Origin: UBA4823 sp034436035
GTDB taxonomy: Bacteria; Chloroflexota; Anaerolineae; Anaerolineales; UBA4823
Assembly: GCA_034436035.1 (NCBI GenBank)
Contig: DAOTVW010000265.1
Span: 1 to 6,168 of the forward strand
Direction of reading: 5' to 3'
Length of the DNA stretch: 6,168 nt
Positions 1-6,168 of this stretch are shown in pieces (position 1 is the stretch's first letter; each line of letters begins with the position of its first letter). Made by a program: the position numbers and the translations under genes. Under the pieces are notes generated by a model. The model was not told the origin of the DNA. It made no database searches and saw only the letters and a list, made by a program, of their open reading frames with translations.

Positions 1-1704
1 TTTAGCCATATGAGCTTCTAGCTCAGAAGCAGGAATCTCTTCACCACAAATTGGACATGTCTTTAGCAAAGGACTTGTGTTGGCCGATTCTTTATCTAAA
101 GGGCGGCGGCCCCGAGCATATGCGTGAGCTACAGCCGCAGACACCACCAATTCAGTATCTTCGGGAGACAGCTTGTAAACCTTAGCTCTGCGCTGCATTT
201 CTTTCTTCACCGCTGGCACACTAGCCTCAGCAGGCATAGCATCTACCATATCTTGCGCAGCCCGAATAGCTTGAACATGAATAGATCCAGTCTTCTTATT
301 AGAGCCCTCTCTTTGCATATCTTCTACTTCAGAGACTTCATCGTCGTCATCTGCCATGAAAATCAAAGAGCCATGCTTATGAGCCTCCATAGCCTCAAAA
401 GACTTTTGAGCCTCTTCCTCAGAAGGATGACGAGAAAGCACCTTGCCCGTACCCTTTTGGGTAATCTCCCATTGTTTACCCGGAGCACCACTAGGATTAT
501 GCTTGATGAATTTGTTACCTACTACCTCAATACTACCGAACTTACCTACATAGTAGCCACGCACAATATCTTTGGGGTCAGCAGTCTCTAAATCCTCGTC
601 GCCAGAAATACCCGTTACTGATGGGTTCTCGCCATTATTGGCGCCCGGCCCGGCAACATATGGACCTTCGCTTGCATCGGCTACACCAATACCATTACCC
701 ATATTGACACGGGTGTCATGATTGGTACGCTCCCATGCGTCAATTTGCTGCTGTAGCTGAGGAGTATAGTCGGTGGTTTGATCAGCTTCAGTACCCCAAA
801 CAGTCTGAGATGTATAGCCAGGTGCATCAGTAATCAAAGCTGTGTGCTCACGACCCTTGAGATTCTTCAGATCCTTGCGATAACGATCTTCCTCTTGATT
901 CTTATCAAAACGCTCTTTCTTATCTTTAGGATTATCGTCATCTTCTACACGCTCAAGAGCCGAATTATCATCTTCTGCTTGAGCCTCACGATCTCGGTCC
1001 CACTTATTTTGAGAAGCACGATGACTGGAATCCCAACGCTCATCTCTTAAGCGTTGTTGCTCCTGTTTCTTATCGAATTCCTCTTGCTTATCCTTGGGAT
1101 GATCATCATCATCTACACGCTTTTGTTCATCCTTAACCTTAGTTCCAACAGAATCATCATGGCTGTCGCCGTCGTGCTTCCAATTACCATCCTTACTATC
1201 GCTCTTCCATGCAGCAGTAGGATTAAAACCATCCTTAGCATGAGCGGGTCCGTCAATCTTCCAACTGGATCCACAATTACGGCAATTGTAGGGAAGGTTC
1301 CAAGGTGCAACACCTTCGGAATTCTTGTTGCCAGCAGCAACTACGCCTACATTTTGAGACTTACAAGTTGGACAAGTCATTCTAGAAGGCTTGACGCTTA
1401 CCTGAGATGATCCCTGAGTCTCAGGGGACATAGATGCCGCACTTACCTGCATCCAATCATCACGATAACTTTCCAAGACTTTATTAGCCAAAACTGCATG
1501 ATCCGCAGGAGAATCAGCAATGTGAGAGATTGCTCTAGTTACATTCTCAGTTATCAATGCGCATGCATGATCAAAGCCACGTTGAGAAGTAGCCTGTGCA
1601 AGAATAGGCCAATATTGCGCCGTGGCAACACGAGCCATCGACAGCTTTCTAGATTCTGCTTCTGCCTCAGCGTCTATCGAGGCTATAGTCCACAAGTCGC
1701 TCAT
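1..1704 (-). CDS. Zinc-ribbon and zinc-finger protein of unknown function, C-terminus cut by the window edge
   Basis: The frame is open from ATG at 1704 to the left edge: 568 codons with no stop, so the C-terminus lies outside the window. Residues 1-90 look helical and Ala-rich. A zinc ribbon follows, with CPTC at 111-114 and CRNC at 141-144. Residues about 188-285 are highly charged and contain two diverged copies of one repeat (196-222 and 252-278). Residues 380-445 look like a small beta-rich domain (GYYVGKFG, then WEITQKGTG, then an Ala/Glu helix). An acidic run DDDDE is at 452-456. A second finger starts at C550-x2-C553 with H565; its fourth ligand would lie past the edge. An AAGG Shine-Dalgarno sits 7 bases before the ATG and overlaps the stop of the 795-residue gene, suggesting coupling. 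Nucleic-acid or protein binding is inferred from the zinc motifs only; no family is recognised. Confidence 0.9.
   Translation of the reverse strand, partial: MSDLWTIASIDAEAEAESRKLSMARVATAQYWPILAQATSQRGFDHACALITENVTRAISHIADSPADHAVLANKVLESYRDDWMQVSAASMSPETQGSSQVSVKPSRMTCPTCKSQNVGVVAAGNKNSEGVAPWNLPYNCRNCGSSWKIDGPAHAKDGFNPTAAWKSDSKDGNWKHDGDSHDDSVGTKVKDEQKRVDDDDHPKDKQEEFDKKQEQQRLRDERWDSSHRASQNKWDRDREAQAEDDNSALERVEDDDNPKDKKERFDKNQEEDRYRKDLKNLKGREHTALITDAPGYTSQTVWGTEADQTTDYTPQLQQQIDAWERTNHDTRVNMGNGIGVADASEGPYVAGPGANNGENPSVTGISGDEDLETADPKDIVRGYYVGKFGSIEVVGNKFIKHNPSGAPGKQWEITQKGTGKVLSRHPSEEEAQKSFEAMEAHKHGSLIFMADDDDEVSEVEDMQREGSNKKTGSIHVQAIRAAQDMVDAMPAEASVPAVKKEMQRRAKVYKLSPEDTELVVSAAVAHAYARGRRPLDKESANTSPLLKTCPICGEEIPASELEAHMAK
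871..951 (-). repeat. Internal coding repeat, copy 2
   Basis: This stretch encodes residues 252-278 of the zinc-ribbon protein, beginning RVEDDDNPKDK and containing FDKNQE. It is the diverged partner of copy 1. The segment between the copies (223-251) is also charged and Trp-containing (RWDSS, KWDRDRE), so the duplicated unit may be the full 56 residues with a more degenerate second half. Confidence 0.8.
1039..1119 (-). repeat. Internal coding repeat, copy 1
   Basis: This stretch encodes residues 196-222 of the zinc-ribbon protein, beginning RVDDDDHPKDK and containing FDKKQE. Aligned without gaps to copy 2 at 871-951, 17 of 27 residues are identical. The offset is 56 codons (168 bases). The DNA is also clearly related, with shared stretches such as CGTGTAGA and GATAAG. 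Confidence 0.8.
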
Positions 1705-1711
1705 TTAACTA

Positions 1712-1715
1712 CCTT
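1712..1715 (-). promoter_or_regulatory. Ribosome binding site overlapping the upstream stop codon
   Basis: On the minus strand, AAGG is followed by 7 bases and then ATG at 1704. The first two bases belong to the TAA that ends the 795-residue gene. This placement fixes the start of the zinc-ribbon protein and suggests that ribosomes finishing the upstream gene help to start the next. Confidence 0.6.
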
Positions 1716-4101
1716 ATCTTAGATTCTTCTGCACAAGCATTTTAGCTTTTAACAAACGACCCTCTTTACCCTCCGGATACTGAGGTTGATTCAAATCATC
1801 AGGATCTCCAGGACCACCCTGTATACCAGGAGTAGGTACATTAGATACAGCAGCAGCGCCAGTACCGGGAGCCTCCTGAAGCCATTGATTTGCATTGAAC
1901 ATCTCACCGTGCTCATTGGTTCCATAACCTTGAACAGGTACAGTACCCAACCCGGTTTCACCAGTCTGGGAGTAATCAATGTGACGATTAGAGCTATAAG
2001 CCTCTTCGTAACCCTCTGTAGATTCTGCTTGTCCCTGAGGAGTACGTGCGTACTGACTACGATCTGGCTCGTAAGTCTTTCCCTTTTGATCTACGCCACG
2101 GCCTGGAAGATCCTCGGCAAACTTGGTTACTTCAGCCAAATGCAACGCAGAAAGAGATGCTTTCATACGATCATTCTGTGCATCCTGGTCTTCATCTTCA
2201 CCTGAATTAGCACCCACATTGAATGCACGATCGGAAGTAACCTCAGTAGGACCAGTATTAGGATAATCGGTCAACCAATCAAACCATTCACCATCCTTGA
2301 TTTCAGGACTATCTGGGGCAAATGGAAGCGAAGATGCAGCACCCCCATACTGCTCGTGAATCTGTTGCTGAGCAGCGGGGGTATTTCCGTCCGGATATCC
2401 CGCCATAGGATTTTTACCTAGATTATCACCGTGCGGATCTGGTTTGAATCCACGATCAGCCCAACGATGCATAGCCACTACAGGAATGGTGGTGTTATCT
2501 GGAGATGGAGAAACAGCGCTCATAGATCCAGCCCAATGCTCTTCGTCTAGTGGATAAGATCCAGCATCCTTACGATTATTGTAATCCTCAAAAGTTTGCT
2601 TAGGTCCATTGAAATTCTGCGAAGAAGTCTTCACTGGATTAGGACGCAAAACCGTGGAATAAGAGTTACCGTAGCGAGGAATTACACCATCTTTACCGGT
2701 TACACGGTGCTTAGTGTGAATATGCCATAATCCGCCCTGATCCCCCATAGCGCCACCATCGCCAGCATAGGAAACCCCCATCACATCGTGATCAGGCATT
2801 CCTAGAATCTTATCGCCCTTCTTGACCTCATGAGGCATAAGGCTCAACTGTGTATAGGGAGAATTAGCGGCGATACGACGAGAAGCTGTTGTAGTGTTAG
2901 GAAGATCGTCATCAATTGTATTAGCTTCATCATCAGGCATCTTACTGGTTCCACCAGTGGGATCATATCCATCAGGAGCAACCATAGAAGGAAGTCCAGG
3001 CTCTCCCTCTAGATTCTGAGCAGGAGGCCATGCTGCATTGCCGTTATCAAGCGGAAGTGCCACCCCCATATCTGGCATTTCTTCAGCCATGGGATTATAG
3101 TTGACACCATTTAGCGCTCCACCCTCTTGTAAATAAGGATCGGGGGTAACTAATGGTGTCATATTTAGTGACAACGAAGAATCGGACGGTACGCCAAAGG
3201 GAGCGTGGCCCTTAGATGTGGGAGGCAAAACCTGAGGAGGAGAAGACCATGGAGTAATAAAGCCCTCTGGCACTCCCCCATCTCCCCATGCTTGCTTCAG
3301 CAAACGGCCAGCAGTGAACATGAATGTTTCATAACCAGCATTTGCCTGAGAACCCAAAGAAGAAGAAACTCTACGAGCCTTCCCCTTAGCTTGCTCAGAG
3401 AATTCCTCTACATCTGCACGAACCTCTGGAGAAACATTATTGAACCAATTAGATGCCTCCGAAATCATAAGTTGATTTACGTGCTCAGATGCGATATTAG
3501 GCTCAGCAACCGTACCGAGCCAGTCGGTGCTAGCGGTAACATGCTCATGCACAGCTACAGGATGCATTACATCATTGATATATGCGTCAGCTAACGCTAC
3601 TTCACGATCTGCTTGAATAGCAAGACGAGACTTAGCACGTAAACCCTCCAAATCAGCAGCCAAAGCTGCGGCTTCATCTGGGGTTGCCTTAGCCATAGCG
3701 GTCAAGATTTCGGTTTCACGCATATTTCTACTTCCATTAACTTGCTGAAGCTGAGCGGGGAAAGGTTGAGATACATGAGTAGAAGCGGGCTGCTGAGAAA
3801 CAAACTGAATTAGATGACCACTATCTGGCTCAAGATCAGCCTCAGCTTGACTCAAAGTTACATAGCGCTCAGATTGTGGCTCTCCCGTTTCATTAACTAA
3901 ATAATAACCTGGACCACTATATCCTGCTGCTGTGCGCTGGTTCTTATGCATCTTACGTTTAACCGCTCTCTCATCTTTGGTGAGGTTTCTGCGCTGAGCA
4001 GAAGGATTGTTTGCTGCTCGCATTGACTCGTAAGTTGGTTCGTCTACTTCATCCATTTGCTTCTTAGATTTAGCAGAATCTAATTGAAAACCTACAAGCA
4101 T
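1714..4101 (-). CDS. Large cysteine-free protein, probable phage structural or virion-associated protein
   Basis: This 795-residue protein is not recognised as a known family. It contains no cysteine. A basic N-terminal segment (37-57, RRNLTKDERAVKRK and on) leads into GYSGPGYY at 60-67. Residues 130-275 look mostly helical. Residues 280-400 are rich in Pro, Gly, Asn and Asp, including WPP and PPTSKG, and are probably disordered or extended. A more ordered patch around 425-487 holds GLWHIHTKHRVTGKDG. The part from about 595 on is again acidic and Gly/Pro-rich, ending in a basic tail (GRLLKAKMLVQKNLR). There is no signal peptide or membrane helix. GGAG lies 9 bases before the ATG, supporting this start. 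A structural role is inferred from size, composition and phage-like context, not from homology. It lies 25 bases downstream of the 76-residue gene. Confidence 0.9.
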   Translation of the reverse strand: MLVGFQLDSAKSKKQMDEVDEPTYESMRAANNPSAQRRNLTKDERAVKRKMHKNQRTAAGYSGPGYYLVNETGEPQSERYVTLSQAEADLEPDSGHLIQFVSQQPASTHVSQPFPAQLQQVNGSRNMRETEILTAMAKATPDEAAALAADLEGLRAKSRLAIQADREVALADAYINDVMHPVAVHEHVTASTDWLGTVAEPNIASEHVNQLMISEASNWFNNVSPEVRADVEEFSEQAKGKARRVSSSLGSQANAGYETFMFTAGRLLKQAWGDGGVPEGFITPWSSPPQVLPPTSKGHAPFGVPSDSSLSLNMTPLVTPDPYLQEGGALNGVNYNPMAEEMPDMGVALPLDNGNAAWPPAQNLEGEPGLPSMVAPDGYDPTGGTSKMPDDEANTIDDDLPNTTTASRRIAANSPYTQLSLMPHEVKKGDKILGMPDHDVMGVSYAGDGGAMGDQGGLWHIHTKHRVTGKDGVIPRYGNSYSTVLRPNPVKTSSQNFNGPKQTFEDYNNRKDAGSYPLDEEHWAGSMSAVSPSPDNTTIPVVAMHRWADRGFKPDPHGDNLGKNPMAGYPDGNTPAAQQQIHEQYGGAASSLPFAPDSPEIKDGEWFDWLTDYPNTGPTEVTSDRAFNVGANSGEDEDQDAQNDRMKASLSALHLAEVTKFAEDLPGRGVDQKGKTYEPDRSQYARTPQGQAESTEGYEEAYSSNRHIDYSQTGETGLGTVPVQGYGTNEHGEMFNANQWLQEAPGTGAAAVSNVPTPGIQGGPGDPDDLNQPQYPEGKEGRLLKAKMLVQKNLR

Positions 4102-4126
4102 TTAATATATCTCCAATAAAATGGTT

Positions 4127-4357
4127 TCATCCTTTTTGTGGTGTGGAACCCCCTACCACATTCTTATGTGAAATTTTCTTGGTGCGTCGAGCTATTCCTA
4201 ACAGGATATGCTCTTGTTGCTTTCTATTAGAAGTTAGAGGGACTATATAATCCTCGTTCTTCCATTCTACAAAACCATTAGATCCCCGTCCAAAATGAAA
4301 AGGATGGAGCCCCTGTTCTTCGCAGGCAGTTCCATCGCTCACTGCATCACAATTCAT
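4127..4357 (-). CDS. Small protein with a C-x8-C-x5-H-x2-H arrangement, function unknown
   Basis: This 76-residue protein is not recognised. C3, C12, H18 and H21 could bind one zinc ion, though the C-to-C spacing is wider than in classical fingers. The N-terminal half (GLHPFHFGRGSNGFVEW) is Gly- and aromatic-rich. The C-terminal half is basic (ARRTKKISHKN) and could contact nucleic acid or a partner protein. The ATG overlaps the TGA of the 97-residue gene in an ATGA arrangement. GAGGG sits 4 bases upstream inside the end of that gene, so expression is probably coupled. Metal binding is an inference. Confidence 0.75.
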   Translation of the reverse strand: MNCDAVSDGTACEEQGLHPFHFGRGSNGFVEWKNEDYIVPLTSNRKQQEHILLGIARRTKKISHKNVVGGSTPQKG

Positions 4358-4647
4358 CTTGCCCTCGCTATAATCCGTGGTAGGTCTAAATAATTCTCGG
4401 GGATCTCATATTGCTCCCCAATTACCACCCCAATTAACTCTTCTTGCTCATCAAATACTCGGCGCACCCTTCCAATAAAAAAGGATCCATTGCGATTATA
4501 TTGATCTGTAAAATCACCTACATGGTCATACCAGGGAGCAATAGCACGACCATGTAGGTGCAAATAAACTTCTTCTCCATCCTTAACTTGCGTGGGAACT
4601 AACCATTCTAAAGCTGGTAATTTTAATTGCTCAGTTTCCTCAGACAT
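4354..4647 (-). CDS. Small conserved-looking protein of unknown function
   Basis: This 97-residue acidic protein has no recognised family. The central part (VYLHLHGR, then GSFFIGRVRRVFDE, then LIGVVIGEQYEIP) alternates hydrophobic and polar residues and would fit a small beta-barrel or SH3-like fold. That fold is a guess. The start overlaps the end of the NlpC/P60-type gene by 8 bases, and no clear Shine-Dalgarno precedes it, so translation probably depends on coupling. Its coding sequence contains a perfect 13-bp inverted repeat, described separately. The ATGA junction with the 76-residue gene suggests the two small proteins are made together. Confidence 0.8.
   Translation of the reverse strand: MSEETEQLKLPALEWLVPTQVKDGEEVYLHLHGRAIAPWYDHVGDFTDQYNRNGSFFIGRVRRVFDEQEELIGVVIGEQYEIPENYLDLPRIIARAR
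4515..4560. repeat. Perfect 13-bp inverted repeat with a 20-base loop, inside a coding region
   Basis: The left arm CACCTACATGGTC (4515-4527) is the exact reverse complement of GACCATGTAGGTG (4548-4560). The loop is 4528-4547. Seven of the 13 pairs are G:C, so the mRNA could form a stable stem. It sits in the 97-residue gene, encoding HLHGR on one arm and DHVG on the other. No T-run follows, so it is not a typical intrinsic terminator. It could be an mRNA structure, a protein-binding operator, or a chance product. Confidence 0.85.
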
Positions 4648-5194
4648 TTTTTACAGGTTTAACTCCATACTCAATAGCTAATTCAATCGGAAAAATATGA
4701 GATGGATTAGCTCTCCACTTAGGCAAACCTAAACCAGCAGCAACCATTCCCGAACAAATCATAGTACCACGAGTACCAAACTGAAGTTTTCCTCCAAGCA
4801 AGCATGTTATCCCCTCCGATACATCAATAATATATCCATACTTCACATGCTTTTGATATGCCCACTCCCAGAATTCTACAGCGCTCTGACGCTGAATATC
4901 AGTCAACCCCGGATCGACAATATGGAATGGATACTTGGTGTACTGATCGATGCCAAACTTTTGAGCACCGGAACCCACCATAGCAATATTCGTACCCTTG
5001 TCATCAATGATGCCAAAGGCATGGCTATAAAATGAAGCATCCGACCCATGAAACCTCAACCACTGTCCAAATCTAATGAGCTTAGATAAAGCCCCAGGAG
5101 CATGGGTCAACCCAAAGTTGCCGGGCTTGAGTAAAGAGGTATCCGCACTTACTCCTGGTGGAAAATAATGGGTGGTAATAATTGACATTGACAT
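4640..5194 (-). CDS. Permuted NlpC/P60-type (YiiX-like) cysteine hydrolase
   Basis: This is a 184-residue papain-like fold protein in the circularly permuted NlpC/P60 arrangement, where the catalytic His precedes the Cys. H58 lies in YSHAFGIID and C147 in MICSGMVAAGLGLP. The trailing NPSHIFPIELA resembles the C-terminal Pro-containing segment common in this group. KPGNFGLTHAPGALSKLIRF near the N-terminus fits the usual opening loop. Members of this superfamily hydrolyse amide or ester bonds (peptidoglycan peptides, lipids, or protein conjugates); which applies here is not visible. It has no signal peptide or membrane helix. The ATG follows the TAA of the zincin gene directly, with only a weak GAG upstream; a second in-frame ATG at 5188 is possible. 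Phage cell-wall processing is plausible but unproven. Confidence 0.8.
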   Translation of the reverse strand: MSMSIITTHYFPPGVSADTSLLKPGNFGLTHAPGALSKLIRFGQWLRFHGSDASFYSHAFGIIDDKGTNIAMVGSGAQKFGIDQYTKYPFHIVDPGLTDIQRQSAVEFWEWAYQKHVKYGYIIDVSEGITCLLGGKLQFGTRGTMICSGMVAAGLGLPKWRANPSHIFPIELAIEYGVKPVKNV

Positions 5195-5995
5195 TTATCT
5201 CAGCACCGACTTAATCAATCCAAATAGTCCACGGATACGCTTATCAAATCGTCCGCCAGCCTTAGCTAAAATCTTATGAGGAGCCCGATTTTGATCTAAT
5301 ACCTGGCTCCATTGACCACCAGGAGACTGCACGCCAATGTAGCCACCATATCCTAAAGCTGCTTTAGGATTTCCCTGGAACATAGCCTCAGGAAGAGATG
5401 TATGTAGTTTACCCATATGATCCAAGTTAGCACCTTCGGTTCCTAAATTAGGAGCCTGTCCAAACCAGGAAGGATAAACAAAATCACTTACCAAGATATT
5501 ATTGATCTTGTAACCAAACGTGTCATCCTCACATGCATCTGCAACCTCAAGAGCAGCCAAATATTGACTACCTTGATGATCAAAGAGTGTAACAACAGAA
5601 TTAGTCATTGGATCCACAAGCATTTCCATTAGCTCATGAGAAGCATCAACGGTCCAAGACTCATTATATTGCTGACATGTCTTGGTAAAGAATTTGCCTA
5701 ATGGCATACCGGTTGGGGTCACATCGTGATAACCCAACGCACCAGCCTGATCTGCATTATCTAATGCAACTAATTGCCATGCATCAGGAGGAACTACTTC
5801 ACCCTTAGCATAGAAATGAACATTGGCGGGACGGCCCCAAATAGGAGCAAAATCATTAGTGATTTGAAGTTGAAGAGCAGCCGTCAGGGCTTCGATCTCA
5901 GAATCGGTTACTACAGTAGATTCATTTAGAACAGCAATGTTAGGGGTTGCATAACTCATATATTTTACCTTTTTCTTACGCTTGAAAAAACACAT
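5195..5995 (-). CDS. Zincin-like putative metallopeptidase, HExxE type
   Basis: Numbering is from the upstream in-frame ATG at 6013. The core motif is ASHELMEMLVDP: H126, E127 and E130, followed by DP at 134-135. A second acidic motif, EVADACEDD, begins at E156. This resembles bacterial zincin-like proteins that carry SHELxE...DP and a later acidic motif with Cys, where His and Glu replace the usual HExxH. H96 in GALGYHD and the segment SDFVYPSWF look conserved by character. The N-terminal part (ESTVVTDSEIEALTAALQLQ) is a typical helical opening. The C-terminus is basic and amphipathic (FDKRIRGLFGLIKSVLR). I chose ATG 5995 because GAGG lies 6 bases upstream. ATG 5959 (MSYATPN) also has AAGG 8 bases upstream, and ATG 6013 is possible. 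Zinc binding and proteolysis are inferred. It could also be an inactive structural relative. Confidence 0.8.
   Translation of the reverse strand: MCFFKRKKKVKYMSYATPNIAVLNESTVVTDSEIEALTAALQLQITNDFAPIWGRPANVHFYAKGEVVPPDAWQLVALDNADQAGALGYHDVTPTGMPLGKFFTKTCQQYNESWTVDASHELMEMLVDPMTNSVVTLFDHQGSQYLAALEVADACEDDTFGYKINNILVSDFVYPSWFGQAPNLGTEGANLDHMGKLHTSLPEAMFQGNPKAALGYGGYIGVQSPGGQWSQVLDQNRAPHKILAKAGGRFDKRIRGLFGLIKSVLR
5968..5971 (-). promoter_or_regulatory. Alternative ribosome binding site for a shorter zincin-like protein
   Basis: On the minus strand, AAAAAGG is followed by 8 bases and ATG at 5959, which would give a protein beginning MSYATPN. This site lies inside the coding region of the longer form. 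Confidence 0.45.
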
Positions 5996-6001
5996 ATGGA
6001 A

Positions 6002-6005
6002 CCTC
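6002..6005 (-). promoter_or_regulatory. Ribosome binding site deciding the zincin-like protein start
   Basis: On the minus strand, GAGG is followed by TTCCAT and then ATG at 5995. It is a better match than the sequence before ATG 6013 and slightly better than the site before ATG 5959. It gives an N-terminus of MCFFKRKKKVKY. Confidence 0.5.
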
Positions 6006-6026
6006 AATTCCATTATCCAGTATGAC

Positions 6027-6168
6027 TCAACTTACTCTGTGGATCAATTCTTGGGCTCTCTTCGACGGTTGTTTTGTGAGGAAACCCTTTCCTATGGCCT
6101 TTTCGTATGGTACGGGACTTTTGAATTGACTTGATGTTAGGTCGATATTTTCGCCAGTCTCTTTGTGG
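6027..6168 (-). CDS. C-terminal fragment of an unidentified protein entering from the right edge
   Basis: One minus-strand frame is open from the right edge for 46 codons and ends at TGA (6027-6029). It reads TGENIDLTSSQFKSPVPYEKA and ends KRAQELIHRVS, a balanced composition with a helical-looking tail. A second frame is also open to the edge, ending at TAA (6013-6015, 51 codons). It is strongly Arg/Lys-rich, for example KYRPNIKSIQKSRTIRKGHRK, and looks less like a normal protein. That second stop would overlap ATG 6013 as TAATG. I favour the first frame on composition alone. The product cannot be identified. Confidence 0.5.
   Translation of the reverse strand, partial: HKETGENIDLTSSQFKSPVPYEKAIGKGFLTKQPSKRAQELIHRVS

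Noticed and set aside
450..461. ACCCTTTTGGGT hairpin
   Set aside because: A 4-bp stem inside a long coding region; not distinguishable from chance.
124..591. 155-codon plus-strand open frame, and similar plus-strand frames across 778-3594 and 4847-5035
   Set aside because: They lie antisense to long minus-strand genes with coherent motifs and good start-stop spacing. Their translations are Leu/Ser/Arg/Ile-rich without domains, as expected for shadow frames.
1113..1340. Minus-strand 75-codon frame (and a 62-codon one at 1791-1979)
   Set aside because: They overlap, in a different frame, the long genes that carry the zinc ribbon and the 795-residue protein. They show no ribosome binding site or motif.
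4136..4159. TGTGGT...ACCACA inverted repeat as a terminator at the end of the 76-residue gene
   Set aside because: The stem is only 6 bp. On the transcribed strand it is followed by A residues rather than a T-run, and the operon continues 25 bases later.
6079..6093. AGGAAA-CCC-TTTCCT small palindrome as an operator or terminator
   Set aside because: The arms are 6 bases with a 3-base loop, expected by chance in a window this size. There is no T-run and it lies in an apparent coding end.
1..6168. tRNA genes, CRISPR array, insertion sequence or attachment site
   Set aside because: I saw no cloverleaf with a convincing T-arm, no regularly spaced repeats, no transposase motifs and no terminal inverted repeats. 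Nearly all of the window is accounted for by coding sequence.

Overview
This window looks like accessory or virion-associated DNA from a tailed bacteriophage, or a prophage related to one. All credible genes lie on the minus strand. They are packed stop-to-start with overlaps of 4 to 8 bases or gaps of 0 to about 30 bases, and there is no tRNA, IS element, CRISPR array or evident terminator. The base composition looks moderately AT-leaning by eye. The host cannot be fixed from the sequence; an actinobacterial phage is a guess from the general look of the proteins.

In transcription order (right to left) the window holds: the C-terminal end of an unidentified protein entering from the right edge (about 6168-6027); a roughly 266-residue zincin-like protein with an HExxE motif followed by Asp-Pro (5995-5195); a 184-residue permuted NlpC/P60-type (papain-like) cysteine hydrolase with His58 and Cys147 (5194-4640); an unrecognised 97-residue protein (4647-4354), whose coding sequence carries a perfect 13-bp inverted repeat; an unrecognised 76-residue protein with a C-x8-C-x5-H-x2-H arrangement (4357-4127); a 795-residue protein with no cysteine and long Pro/Gly/Asn/Asp-rich stretches (4101-1714); and a protein of at least 568 residues with a zinc ribbon, a charged internal repeat and the start of a second CxxC...H finger, running off the left edge (1704-1).

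The tight spacing suggests one polycistronic message with translational coupling. The two putative enzymes are directly adjacent (TAA immediately followed by ATG), so they may act together, but their substrates cannot be read from the sequence. The two large downstream proteins look like structural or scaffold-type phage products by composition only. No promoter is visible, so transcription probably enters from beyond the right edge.
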